DNA of 64,000 nucleotides, from assembly GCF_036172515.1 (NCBI RefSeq), contig NZ_JAXKVW010000009.1, positions 1 through 64,000 on the forward strand, written 5' to 3'. Shown piece by piece: positions 24,391-32,928 of the stretch. This DNA comes from Flexistipes sp. GTDB lineage: Bacteria; Chrysiogenota; Deferribacteres; Deferribacterales; Flexistipitaceae. Numbering within the stretch: position 1 is the first letter of the stretch; each line of letters opens with the position of its first letter. Made by a program: the position numbers and the translations under genes. Under the pieces are notes generated by a model, which ran no database searches, had not been told where the DNA came from, and worked only from the letters and a program-made list of their open reading frames with translations.

Positions 24391-25586
24391 CGGGCACCTT
24401 CTTCACACTCTTGCCGGGTTGGTAAATCTGAATTTTTTCCGGTTTTCAAAAGATTCTCATATTCATTAATAAGATTCTCATAGAAACTGCCTTTGCCGAA
24501 TTTTTCACGCACACGAACAGCAATATTATTACTGCTATCTTCCCTGTTATTTTTTACCAGAACTTCACTAATTTTTGCAGCCAGGGGCTCTGTTCCAAAA
24601 GTTTTAACAAGGTTATTCTTGTTGAGGGTTACATACTCCAAACCGCTTTTTTCAAAAGCTACGCAATCGGTTCCGCACGCCTGAGCCTCCAGCAGACTGA
24701 GCCCGAACGTCTCGGACATACCCGGATGAACAAACAGATCAGCTGCAGAATAAAGCTCTCTGAGTAATTCTTTGTCATTAATATAATAAATATACTTTAT
24801 TTTCGGATTCCCGCGGCTTATCTGTTCAATTAACCGTCTTTGTTCTCCATCCCCAGCAACAATAATGTAAATATCAAGTTCTTTGATTAATTCAGGTACA
24901 GGAGAAAGAGCGGATACATTTTTTTCTCTTGCAATTCTCCCAACATACAAAAGTAATCTGGCATTTTCCGGTATACCGTATTTCCTGTAAATTTTATGTT
25001 TGCTGCTTACAGGATAAAAAAATTCTGTATCCACTTCAAAAGGATTAAGTTTTAGATTATCAACTCCGAGTTTCTCCAAATAATTTTTAAAATCCGGATT
25101 GGTAACAAGCGTTATATTCATATTGGAATAAAACCATTTAAGATATTTTAAAATCATAAAATGAAAAGGACAGAAACAAAAAGATGGTAAAAATTTTAAA
25201 ACACTTCTTTTTATAGCTCCCGGAATGTCAGAATGATAAAAACCCGCAACATGCACTTTATTCCTTCTGCCGGCAATCAGAGCAAGTATACCGGGAATAT
25301 ATGGATCCCCGGTTTCGATAATATCCGGGTTTTCATCATTTAGTATCTTATAAATTTTTTTTAGACTAATAAAAAAACGATAACTTTCAGAAAAAGGGAG
25401 CTTCGGGGATTTAATATAATAGGTTTTGAGGTTGTTTTCTTCTACAGTTTTGTTCTCGTGCCACGGAATAATCAATATATGCTTAAAATCCGCTTTTTTG
25501 TGGAAAAAAGAACGCTTATGATTTAAATAAGTTTTAACTCCCCCGCTGATTGGGCTGTACAGCTGAGTAATATCGCAAATTTTCAT
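24387..25586 (-). CDS. GT4 family glycosyltransferase
   Basis: 399 residues, GT-B fold. The N-terminal QLYSPISGGVKTYL is the acceptor-side glycine loop. LLLYVGRIAREKNVSAL starts the C-terminal domain, and ETFGLSLLEAQACG carries the E-x7-E nucleotide-sugar site. It probably transfers a hexose to a lipid or glycan at the inner face of the membrane. It is the first gene of GT4-GNAT-deacetylase-flippase, divergent from phnD across a 251-nt region. Its C-terminal tail (EECEEGAR-like, acidic) has no recognised role. The acceptor is unknown. Confidence 0.9.
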   Translation of the reverse strand: MKICDITQLYSPISGGVKTYLNHKRSFFHKKADFKHILIIPWHENKTVEENNLKTYYIKSPKLPFSESYRFFISLKKIYKILNDENPDIIETGDPYIPGILALIAGRRNKVHVAGFYHSDIPGAIKRSVLKFLPSFCFCPFHFMILKYLKWFYSNMNITLVTNPDFKNYLEKLGVDNLKLNPFEVDTEFFYPVSSKHKIYRKYGIPENARLLLYVGRIAREKNVSALSPVPELIKELDIYIIVAGDGEQRRLIEQISRGNPKIKYIYYINDKELLRELYSAADLFVHPGMSETFGLSLLEAQACGTDCVAFEKSGLEYVTLNKNNLVKTFGTEPLAAKISEVLVKNNREDSSNNIAVRVREKFGKGSFYENLINEYENLLKTGKNSDLPTRQECEEGAR

Positions 25587-25614
25587 AAAATAAATCTACA
25601 AAATAACAGTCAGA

Positions 25615-25647
25615 AAAATATCAACTAATTGCAAAGATAATGTCAAA
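25615..25647 (-). promoter_or_regulatory. Weak PHO-box-like promoter for the GT4 cluster
   Basis: On the minus strand: TTTGACA (25647-25641), 4 nt, CTTTGCA (25636-25630), 9 nt, TATTTT (25620-25615). The spacing matches the pstS site, while the half-sites are one to two bases off. TTGACA here could instead be a sigma-70 -35 with GATATT as -10. Confidence 0.3.
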
Positions 25648-25752
25648 TAGAGATTACCTGTATTTTAATCCAAATATTTATTGAGCAATTTAAATACTTC
25701 AAAACATTTAAAAATTTAAGCATGTAGTAAATACAAGCAACTGAGAAATCAA

Positions 25753-25785
25753 ATTTACAGGTAAATTACATAAAGACAATATCTT
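25753..25785 (+). promoter_or_regulatory. PHO-box-like promoter of the phn operon
   Basis: ATTTACA (25753-25759), 4 nt, AATTACA (25764-25770), 9 nt, TATCTT (25780-25785), about 50 nt before the phnD start. Half-site sequence, 11-bp period and distance to the -10 all match the pstS promoter. C-P lyase operons are classic members of Pho regulons. Confidence 0.5.
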
Positions 25786-25837
25786 TTTAACATTGCACAT
25801 TTATTATTACGTTACAATAAAAACGAAGAGGTGTGGC

Positions 25838-26839
25838 ATGTTTAGAAAATTATTAGTAATGGTTATGATTTTAGTATTAGGCATCAGTTCCGTACATGCT
25901 GATTCTCATGGTAATATGCCTGAGCAGATTAATTTCGGTATCATACCAACAGAATCAACAACTGCACTGGAAAAAAGTTTCAGGCCTTTCCTTGAAAGCA
26001 TGGAAGACTTTCTGGGAATACCTGTAAAGCCATTTTTTGCTTCTGATTATGCTGGTATTATAGAGGCGATGAGATTTGATAAGGTCGATATTGCCTGGTA
26101 CGGAAATAAATCGGCAATTGAAGCAGTTGACAGAGCCGGAGGTGAGGTTTTTGTTCAGACTATAAAAGATGACGGTACCAGAGGGTACTATTCCCATCTC
26201 ATCACCTATAAAGGCTCAGGTGTTGACAGTCTTGAGGATGTTCTTGAATGTGATAAAACTCTGACTTTCAGTAATGGTGATCCCAACTCCACTTCAGGTT
26301 TTGCAATTCCGGGCTACTATGTTTGGGCAAAGAACGCCATTACCCCCGAGGAATGTTTCAAAAGGGTAACAAGCTCCAACCATGGAGGGAATGCCGTTGC
26401 TGTGGCAACCGAAAAAGTCCATGTAGCCACAAACAATAATGAATCTCTATATCGATTTTCTCAGCAAAAACCTGAATTAGCCAAAAACATAAAAGTAATA
26501 TGGACTTCGCCGATTATACCTTCGGATCCAATAGTATGGAGAAAGGATCTCCCCGAAAAATTGAAAGAAAAAGTAGTGTACTTTTTTATACAATACGGCC
26601 GCTACGGCAGCATAGATAAAATTGAAAGGGAAAGAAAAGTACTTTCACAAATGTCAGATGGATGGGGACCTTTCCTGGCATCATCCAATGCTCAGCTTCT
26701 TGATGTACGTAAAATAGAGGCATTTAAGAAAAAACTTAAAGCTGAAAACAATAATGACAAAGATGCCTTAAGAGAGGCAGAAGCAGAAATTAAAAGGCTT
26801 GAAAAGTTAAACAAAATTTATGGTAAAAGTGGATATTAA
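25838..26839 (+). CDS. phnD: Phosphonate ABC transporter substrate-binding protein PhnD
   Basis: This periplasmic receptor for phosphonates has a signal peptide MFRKLLVMVMILVLGISSVHA, then the PhnD core: INFGIIPTEST, DYAGIIEAMRF and the ligand region DIAWYGNKSAIEA. A long charged helix ends the protein. The start was set at ATG 25838: AGAGG lies 6 nt upstream and the signal peptide begins there, while a frame open to 25793 adds 15 unlikely residues and would begin at the predicted transcription start. It is first gene of the phn operon and is followed by a terminator-like hairpin. Confidence 0.95.
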   Translation: MFRKLLVMVMILVLGISSVHADSHGNMPEQINFGIIPTESTTALEKSFRPFLESMEDFLGIPVKPFFASDYAGIIEAMRFDKVDIAWYGNKSAIEAVDRAGGEVFVQTIKDDGTRGYYSHLITYKGSGVDSLEDVLECDKTLTFSNGDPNSTSGFAIPGYYVWAKNAITPEECFKRVTSSNHGGNAVAVATEKVHVATNNNESLYRFSQQKPELAKNIKVIWTSPIIPSDPIVWRKDLPEKLKEKVVYFFIQYGRYGSIDKIERERKVLSQMSDGWGPFLASSNAQLLDVRKIEAFKKKLKAENNNDKDALREAEAEIKRLEKLNKIYGKSGY

Positions 26840-26860
26840 CCCCTCCTGCTTTTATCACTT

Positions 26861-26889
26861 GCCGCTGTCATTAATAACAGCGGCTTTTT
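26861..26889 (+). terminator. Hairpin with T-run between phnD and phnE (attenuator)
   Basis: GCCGCTGT (26861-26868), 8-nt loop, ACAGCGGC (26877-26884), then TTTTT: a good intrinsic terminator 21 nt after phnD. Since phnE-phnN follow on the same strand with small gaps, it probably terminates only part of the transcripts. That would leave PhnD in excess. Confidence 0.75.
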
Positions 26890-26913
26890 ACCCTGAAACA
26901 CAAGAGGTTAAAT

Positions 26914-27732
26914 ATGGAAAATACAGATAAGCTCAACCTTTCCGCAAACGCATCCAATCATCTGCGGATAAAATGGCCTGAAATTTTTTCAAGAACCACT
27001 TATATTTTAGTAATTATTGCAGTATTGGGTATTTCCTATTTTCCTGCAGAAATTTACAGATGGCCCATGATATTCACGGATGCAGCAAATATGGCCACCT
27101 ATCTTTCCGATTTTCTTAAACCGGATTTTACAGACCTTAAACTTTATGTGATGAAAATGTTTGAGACAATTACAATTGCAGCATGGGGTACCTTTTTGTC
27201 AATTGTATTCGGCATCCCCTTTGCTTTGTTATCATCAAACAATATCGCCCCCAAATGGATTGTCCAGCCAATCAGAAGACTTATGGATGCAGCAAGAGCT
27301 ATAAACGAACTGGTTTTTGCAATTCTTTTTGTGGCAGCAGTGGGGCTCGGCCCCTTTGCCGGAACAATGGCGGTTTTTGTTCATAATACAGGCATAATAA
27401 GCAAACTCTTTTCCGAATCCGTTGAAGCTGTGGATATGCGTCCAGTAGAGGGCATACGTTCCACAGGAGCCGGATATTTCCATGAAATTATTTACGGTAT
27501 AATCCCGCAGGTAATGCCTCTATGGTCAAGCTTTTCTTTGTACAGATTTGAAACAAATGTCCGCTCTGCAACTGTATTAGGTATAGTTGGTGCAGGAGGT
27601 ATAGGGTTTACTTTCTATGAATCTTTCAGGGCATTTAAATATTCAGATGCTGCAGCAATAATTATCGTAGTGGTTATCACGGTTTCTTTAATAGATTTAC
27701 TTTCCTCTCAATTAAGAAAAAAACTTATTTAA
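26914..27732 (+). CDS. phnE: Phosphonate ABC transporter permease PhnE
   Basis: 272 residues, inner-membrane permease with about six hydrophobic segments. The EAA-type loop contacting the ATPase is GIRSTGAGYFHEIIYGIIP, followed by SATVLGIVGAGGIGF, typical of PhnE/MetI-class permeases. AAGAGG precedes ATG 26914. There is a single permease gene here, as in E. coli K-12 (where phnE is broken), so the active permease should be a homodimer. It works with PhnD and PhnC. Confidence 0.95.
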   Translation: MENTDKLNLSANASNHLRIKWPEIFSRTTYILVIIAVLGISYFPAEIYRWPMIFTDAANMATYLSDFLKPDFTDLKLYVMKMFETITIAAWGTFLSIVFGIPFALLSSNNIAPKWIVQPIRRLMDAARAINELVFAILFVAAVGLGPFAGTMAVFVHNTGIISKLFSESVEAVDMRPVEGIRSTGAGYFHEIIYGIIPQVMPLWSSFSLYRFETNVRSATVLGIVGAGGIGFTFYESFRAFKYSDAAAIIIVVVITVSLIDLLSSQLRKKLI

Positions 27733-27757
27733 TATAAAAAATAGCTTGGAGGGTTAT

Positions 27758-28537
27758 GTGTCTGTAATAAAAATAAATAATGTTTGCAAATCATTTAAAA
27801 AAGGAAAACCTGTTCTGAAAAATATTAATTTAAATATAGAAAAAGGGGAAATGGTGGGGTTAATAGGCCCTTCCGGCTCAGGAAAGTCGACTTTGCTCCG
27901 TTTACTAGGCGGATTTGAAGTAATTGATCCTGTACCTGATAGTGAAATTGAAATGCTAGGTCAGCTAACCCAAAATAATGGTAAAAAAACATCTTCCTGC
28001 CGGCAGTCACACCAGTATATCGGTATAATATTCCAACAATTTAACCTTGTGGGACGACTAAGACTTCTGACAAATGTTCTGATTGGAAGACTCGGTAAGA
28101 TCCCTTCATGGAAGGGCACTTTGGGATTCTTCCCAAAGGAAGATAAAATTAAAGCATTGGAAGCTCTGGAGCGTGTAAATATGGTGGATTTTGCATTCCA
28201 AAGGGCATCTACTTTGTCCGGAGGGCAACAGCAACGTGGGGCTATAGCCCGGGTACTTGCACAGGAATCAAAAATAATTCTTGCTGATGAACCTATTGCG
28301 TCCCTTGATCCGGCATCCTCGGACAGAGTTATGAATCACCTGGTCAACATTAATAGAACAGACAAAACCACTATTATCGTTTCACTTCATCAGTTTGAGG
28401 TTGCCAGAACAAGGTGCGAAAGAATTGTTGCTTTAAAAGATGGTGAAATCATTTATGACGGCAGTCCTGAAAATATTTCAAGAAATGATTTGATAAATCT
28501 TTACGGTGTGGAAAGTGCGGACGCACTTTATGCTTAA
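27758..28537 (+). CDS. phnC: Phosphonate ABC transporter ATP-binding protein PhnC
   Basis: This is the ATPase of the phosphonate importer, with Walker A GPSGSGKST, signature [15 protein letters not shown] and Walker B IILADEPIASLD. The start is set at GTG 27758, 4 nt after GGAGGG (27748-27753). The in-frame TTG at 27746 overlaps that ribosome site, and the nearer ATG at 27756 is out of frame and stops at once. Length is 259. Gene order phnD-phnE-phnC differs from E. coli phnC-D-E. Confidence 0.95.
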   Translation: MSVIKINNVCKSFKKGKPVLKNINLNIEKGEMVGLIGPSGSGKSTLLRLLGGFEVIDPVPDSEIEMLGQLTQNNGKKTSSCRQSHQYIGIIFQQFNLVGRLRLLTNVLIGRLGKIPSWKGTLGFFPKEDKIKALEALERVNMVDFAFQRASTLSGGQQQRGAIARVLAQESKIILADEPIASLDPASSDRVMNHLVNINRTDKTTIIVSLHQFEVARTRCERIVALKDGEIIYDGSPENISRNDLINLYGVESADALYA

Positions 28538-28555
28538 ATAATAAAAGGAGCTTAT

Positions 28556-28969
28556 ATGAATAGAAGAGATCTAAATTTTGTTTTTCAAAATTCAGATAAA
28601 AACCAACTGAACCGATTATATGAAAAAATAAGCAGTGAACAAAAAGTTATTGTTATACAGGAGCCCACATCCCAAACAATAATGCTGCCTGTGAAAGATC
28701 CTGTAAGCGGGGGTACATTTTATGCAGGTGAGGTACTTGTCACAACCAGTACCGTGGAAGTTAACGGTAGTAAAGGGTGGGCAATGGTAATGGATGATAA
28801 CCCTGAACTGTCATTGATTTTATCCATGATAGACGGATGTTTCGCTTCAGGCTTGTACACAGATTTAATAGAATCGTTATATATCTCCACCTTGACCAAG
28901 ATTTCTGATACCCGTGAAAAAATAAACCAAATGGTCAATTCTACAAAAGTAAGCTTTGATTTAATGTAG
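28556..28969 (+). CDS. phnG: C-P lyase core subunit PhnG
   Basis: 137 residues. It is part of the PhnGHIJ core complex that makes and cleaves 5-phosphoribosyl-1-phosphonate. PhnG with PhnH and PhnI is needed for transfer of the phosphonate to the ribose of ATP with loss of adenine. The family pattern QEPTSQTIMLPVKDP and FYAGEVLVTTSTVEV is visible. AAAAGGAG precedes the start, and a 6-nt gap leads to phnH. Confidence 0.93.
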   Translation: MNRRDLNFVFQNSDKNQLNRLYEKISSEQKVIVIQEPTSQTIMLPVKDPVSGGTFYAGEVLVTTSTVEVNGSKGWAMVMDDNPELSLILSMIDGCFASGLYTDLIESLYISTLTKISDTREKINQMVNSTKVSFDLM

Positions 28970-28975
28970 GTCAAT

Positions 28976-29512
28976 ATGGATAAGCACAATATAAATGATT
29001 TAAACAGAGATAACTTCAGAATATTAATGCACTCGTTGGCACACCCCGGAACCAACGGTCAAATTAAGCCGGTCTTTGATTCATTTTTTCTGGGTATAGC
29101 TTCATGCCTGCTCTATCCTGAAGTTGCATTTTTTTATAAAGGTACAGAAGATTTTTCCCTTTTAAATTTAATCACAAACTCAAATAAAGCCCCTCTGGAA
29201 ACTGCAGACTATATTTTTTGTGATGGAATTACTGTCGATCCTGTTACCCAGGCTAAAAGCGGAACTTTTAAAAATCCTGAGTTTTCAGCTTCAGTATTTT
29301 TTAAATGTCGTGATTTTGACGGTATCAGGCTGAAAATATCAGGTCCCGGAATAAAAAATTTTAATAATATAACTCTTCCCGTGGACAAGTATTTTATAGA
29401 GTCCCTAAATAAAAAAAACGGTCTTTATCCACTTGGTATAGAAGTGTTTTTTATAAATGATGAAGGGCTGATAACAGCATTAAGCAGAACAACAACTATT
29501 GAGGTGATTTAA
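28976..29512 (+). CDS. phnH: C-P lyase core subunit PhnH
   Basis: 178 residues. PhnH is a PLP-transferase-fold protein without PLP and binds the PhnGIJ core. The N-terminal FRILMHSLAHPGTNGQIKP is the family hallmark (FRxxLxAMARPG in proteobacteria), with A-H replacing A-R in the usual motif. It starts 6 nt after phnG and ends 1 nt before phnI. It lacks catalytic residues of its own. Confidence 0.92.
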   Translation: MDKHNINDLNRDNFRILMHSLAHPGTNGQIKPVFDSFFLGIASCLLYPEVAFFYKGTEDFSLLNLITNSNKAPLETADYIFCDGITVDPVTQAKSGTFKNPEFSASVFFKCRDFDGIRLKISGPGIKNFNNITLPVDKYFIESLNKKNGLYPLGIEVFFINDEGLITALSRTTTIEVI

Positions 29513-29513
29513 A

Positions 29514-30560
29514 ATGGGTTATGTTGCCGTAAAGGGCGGAGAAAAAGCTATTGAATACTCACAGAACTTTTACAGGCAATTTTTTTACAGAAAATCTGAT
29601 AATAATTTTATTATAAATAATTTAAGTTTTGCTGTTGATAAAGTTATGAGTGAAGGAGGGCTTTTTACAAAATTACTAAGTGCTGAAGCAATAAGAAAAT
29701 CAGGCGGAGATCTCCTTAATGCCTCATTCTATGTAAGAGCTCACAGAAGTACGTGCCAGCGGACAGGTGATGCCAGGATAGTAAAAACTGAAGACATAAG
29801 AATTCTCCGAAGAATATCTTCCGCTTTTAAAGATATAGAAGGAGGGCAAATCCTGGGTCCTTCGGATGATTATGCTGTTAAACTGCTTCTAAACGCTGAT
29901 TACAGGGAAAAAAAGTACAAAAACTTCAACAAATCGGATATCTATCTGAAATCAGCCCTGACTACACTAAGAAACAATAATTTGGTAAAAAAAATAGAAA
30001 AAGATAACCAGATTTGGGATATTACAAGGGTTTTTCCAAATCCCCCTTACCCAAGGAGTGCTGTACAACAGGTTATGAGCCGGGGGGAAACCGGTGCCAT
30101 GCTTGCTTTTGCATATACCACTATGAGGGGTTACGGAGATGTTCATCCTACTATCGGTGATTTGCGAATTGGATATGCCCCCGTTTATTTTAAGCACCCT
30201 TTTCTTGAAGAAGAAATAAAAATAGGCGATATAGAAGTAACATCATGTGAGTGCGTCGGTTCCTTTAATAAGGATCAGAACGGAGATATCAAGCTCACCA
30301 CAGGTTTCGGTTTTTGTTTCGGATTCAATGAAACAAAAGCAATTTCAATGTCAATACTGGATCTTTCCCTTTACAATAAATCTTATACAATTGGAGAGAA
30401 ACATATCGCAGATGATTTTGAGATAATAATGTTCCATATAGACGGCATAGAATCATACGGGTTTGCAAACCATTTTAAACTCCCCCACTACGTTACTTTT
30501 CAATCCGACCTGCAGGTATTTGACAATGCAAATCAATTTAACAAAAAGGAGAAAAAATGA
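29514..30560 (+). CDS. phnI: C-P lyase subunit PhnI
   Basis: 348 residues. PhnI is the nucleosidase-like subunit that, with PhnG and PhnH, catalyses displacement of adenine from ATP by the phosphonate. Conserved stretches include MGYVAVKGGEKAIEYS, GGDLLNASFYVRAHRST and GYGDVHPTIGDLR. Its stop overlaps the phnJ start by 4 nt (ATGA), consistent with 1:1 assembly of PhnI and PhnJ in the core. Confidence 0.95.
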   Translation: MGYVAVKGGEKAIEYSQNFYRQFFYRKSDNNFIINNLSFAVDKVMSEGGLFTKLLSAEAIRKSGGDLLNASFYVRAHRSTCQRTGDARIVKTEDIRILRRISSAFKDIEGGQILGPSDDYAVKLLLNADYREKKYKNFNKSDIYLKSALTTLRNNNLVKKIEKDNQIWDITRVFPNPPYPRSAVQQVMSRGETGAMLAFAYTTMRGYGDVHPTIGDLRIGYAPVYFKHPFLEEEIKIGDIEVTSCECVGSFNKDQNGDIKLTTGFGFCFGFNETKAISMSILDLSLYNKSYTIGEKHIADDFEIIMFHIDGIESYGFANHFKLPHYVTFQSDLQVFDNANQFNKKEKK

Positions 30561-31378
30561 TTTACGCCTTTTTGGATGAAGATGCCAAAAAAGAAATTAG
30601 AAGAGCAATATTAAAGGCTATAGCCATACCTGGTTATCTTGTTTCATTCGCATCAAGGGAGATGCCCATTGCCAGAGGCTGGGGCACAGGAGGGCTGCAG
30701 GTCACACTTTCCGTAATAAGTCCCGAAGATGTTTTAAAGGTTATAGACCAGGGGTCGGATGACAGTGTAAACGCAGTAAATATCAGAAAATTTATCGAAA
30801 ATGTTACAAATAATGAAACCACCACCGAAACTGAAAAAGCCACACTGATACAAAGCAGACACAGAATCCCCGAGAAACCTTTAAAAAATGGGCAGATACT
30901 TGTATTGCAGGTGCCGGAACCGGAAGTTCTTTCCAATGTGGAAACAGATAGTGCCAAACAAAAAGATATGCACGCCAACGAGGATTATTCCAAATTATGG
31001 GTTCTTCTTTATGAAGATACAGCCCAATTCGGGGACAGCAGAATAGGCAGCAGATATCCGGTGAGGGTTCACGGAAGATATATAATGGATCCAAGCCCCA
31101 TCCCCAAATATGACACACCTAAGCTAAACAAAAATGAGGCACTCATACTTCTGGGAGCGGGCAGAGAAAAAAAAATTTATGCTGTTCCTCCTTTCACCGA
31201 TGTTGAGCCTATAAAATTCGATGACCAAGGCTTTCATATCGAAGAGTTTAAAGACAAAAGGTGTGAAATCTGCGGCGCTTCAGGGGTATATTTTGATGAG
31301 ATTTTTGATGAAAATGATAACCCCCATTATTACTGTAATGACACTGCTTACTGTGCAAGCAGAAAAGGAAATCTATAA
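30557..31378 (+). CDS. phnJ: Radical-SAM C-P lyase PhnJ
   Basis: 273 residues. It is the catalytic subunit that cleaves the carbon-phosphorus bond of 5-phosphoribosyl-1-phosphonate with a [4Fe-4S] cluster and S-adenosylmethionine, giving a 1,2-cyclic phosphate and an alkane. Four cysteines near the C-terminus are in the family pattern C-x2-C then C-x5-C (CEIC, and YCNDTAYC). The N-terminal GWGTGGLQVTLSVIS and the middle GSRYPVRVHGRYIMDPSPIP are also typical. It overlaps phnI by 4 nt, and its stop shares one base with the phnK start. Oxygen sensitivity of the cluster suits anaerobic life. Confidence 0.96.
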   Translation: MIYAFLDEDAKKEIRRAILKAIAIPGYLVSFASREMPIARGWGTGGLQVTLSVISPEDVLKVIDQGSDDSVNAVNIRKFIENVTNNETTTETEKATLIQSRHRIPEKPLKNGQILVLQVPEPEVLSNVETDSAKQKDMHANEDYSKLWVLLYEDTAQFGDSRIGSRYPVRVHGRYIMDPSPIPKYDTPKLNKNEALILLGAGREKKIYAVPPFTDVEPIKFDDQGFHIEEFKDKRCEICGASGVYFDEIFDENDNPHYYCNDTAYCASRKGNL

Positions 31379-32214
31379 TGATTTTAAATACCAATAACCT
31401 CACAAAAATCTTCGGGGACGGTTGCAGCAGGTGTATTTCATCAACAGGTTCAGAAGCCGGAAACTCGATATGCCCCCATTGCCAAAGTATTGTCGCAGTT
31501 AATTCAGTAAACATTGAATTAAACGACGGGGAAGTTCTTGGGATAGTCGGAGAATCAGGCAGCGGTAAATCAACACTTTTAAAACTTCTTTATAGGGACA
31601 TCGATGCATCTCAAGGAAAAGTTTTTTTAAACGACTTCAAAGATAAGTATGGGAAAATGAAAGATATAATGAAAGCAAACCTTCAGGAACTGAAATGGCT
31701 AAGAACTTCACTGATGTCAATTATCTATCAAAATCCGGCTCTGGGTTTGAATTTTCATTTTTCAGCAGGTGGGAATATAGCTGAAAAAATAATTATGAAG
31801 GGTGAGAACCGGTACCGTAACATAAGAGAAAAAGCTCTGTATTTTATGGACAAAACTGAATTGCCGTTAAGCAGAGTAGATAATTACCCGGATAAATTTT
31901 CCGGAGGACAGCAGCAGAGAGTACAAATTTCCAAAGCAATGTCATCGGATCCCAAACTGCTTCTTCTGGATGAGCCCACTACAGGGTTAGATTTATCTGT
32001 CCAGGCAAAAATTTTGGATCTGATAAAAATACTTCAGAAAAAACTTGGCTTTGCAATGATAATTGTCTCCCATGATTTGGGGGTCATAAAACATTTAACA
32101 GATATAACAGTTGTCATGAAAAACGGTGAAATTGTGGAAAAGGGACTTACAGACCAAATCCTGGAGGATCCTTTCCACCCTTATACACAACTTATCGTTT
32201 CCAGTATTTTATAG
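31378..32214 (+). CDS. phnK: C-P lyase ABC protein PhnK with a cysteine-rich insert
   Basis: 278 residues. This ABC ATPase docks on the PhnGHIJ core rather than on a transporter. It has Walker A GESGSGKST, signature FSGGQQQRVQISKAM and Walker B LLLLDEPTTGLD. Between the first strand and Walker A is an insert of about 20 residues with GCSRC and CPHC, a zinc-ribbon-like four-cysteine set absent from E. coli PhnK but which I recall from some anaerobes. TAATG couples it to phnJ. The insert might bind metal; it was not tested. Confidence 0.94.
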   Translation: MILNTNNLTKIFGDGCSRCISSTGSEAGNSICPHCQSIVAVNSVNIELNDGEVLGIVGESGSGKSTLLKLLYRDIDASQGKVFLNDFKDKYGKMKDIMKANLQELKWLRTSLMSIIYQNPALGLNFHFSAGGNIAEKIIMKGENRYRNIREKALYFMDKTELPLSRVDNYPDKFSGGQQQRVQISKAMSSDPKLLLLDEPTTGLDLSVQAKILDLIKILQKKLGFAMIIVSHDLGVIKHLTDITVVMKNGEIVEKGLTDQILEDPFHPYTQLIVSSIL

Positions 32215-32223
32215 GAGAAAATA

Positions 32224-32928
32224 ATGACACGGCTTCTTGTTGAGAAACTTACAAAATATTTTACCTTACATACCAAAGGCGGGATTGTTGTTAAAGGATT
32301 CAGCAATGTTTCATTTGAGCTGAAAGAAGGGGAATTCCTTGCACTCAGCGGCAGCAGTGGCAGCGGCAAATCTTCTGTATTAAAAAGTATCTATAGGACA
32401 TACATCCCTTCTTCCGGGAATGTTTTTTATTACTCAAAAAATGGAAAAACAATTAATTTAGCCGCCGCAGATGAAAGCACCATCCTGACAATGAGAAAAG
32501 CTGAGGTAGGTTACGTTTCGCAATTTTTACGTGTACTGCCAAGAATTACTGCATTAGAAGTTGTGGCACAGCCTTTAAAAGATCTTGGAGAATACGAAAC
32601 AAAAGCACTGGATGAGGCATCAGGACTTCTGGATTTTTTAGGTATCAGAGAAGAGCTGCTCAACATATCACCCCTGACATTCTCAGGAGGCGAGCAGCAA
32701 AGAGTCAATATTGCCCAGGGAGTAATAGCTCCGAAAAATCTTCTATTGTTAGATGAACCTACAGCTTCTCTGGATGCGGAAAATTCTGAAAAAGTACTTA
32801 CAAAATTGCTGGAGATAAAAAGGAAAGGTACAAGCATGATAGGTATCTTTCACAACAGAGATATAATGCAAAAAGTAAGTGATAAAATTTACAATTTAGA
32901 GGAAAAGGCCTATGCAGTTAGTAATTAG
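32224..32928 (+). CDS. phnL: C-P lyase ABC protein PhnL
   Basis: 234 residues. This is the second ABC-type ATPase of the C-P lyase system, required together with PhnK for activity in vivo and found with the core as a PhnK-PhnL sandwich. It has Walker A SGSSGSGKSS, signature [16 protein letters not shown] and Walker B LLLLDEPTASLD. AGGAG lies upstream of ATG 32224. It overlaps phnM by 17 nt. Confidence 0.94.
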   Translation: MTRLLVEKLTKYFTLHTKGGIVVKGFSNVSFELKEGEFLALSGSSGSGKSSVLKSIYRTYIPSSGNVFYYSKNGKTINLAAADESTILTMRKAEVGYVSQFLRVLPRITALEVVAQPLKDLGEYETKALDEASGLLDFLGIREELLNISPLTFSGGEQQRVNIAQGVIAPKNLLLLDEPTASLDAENSEKVLTKLLEIKRKGTSMIGIFHNRDIMQKVSDKIYNLEEKAYAVSN

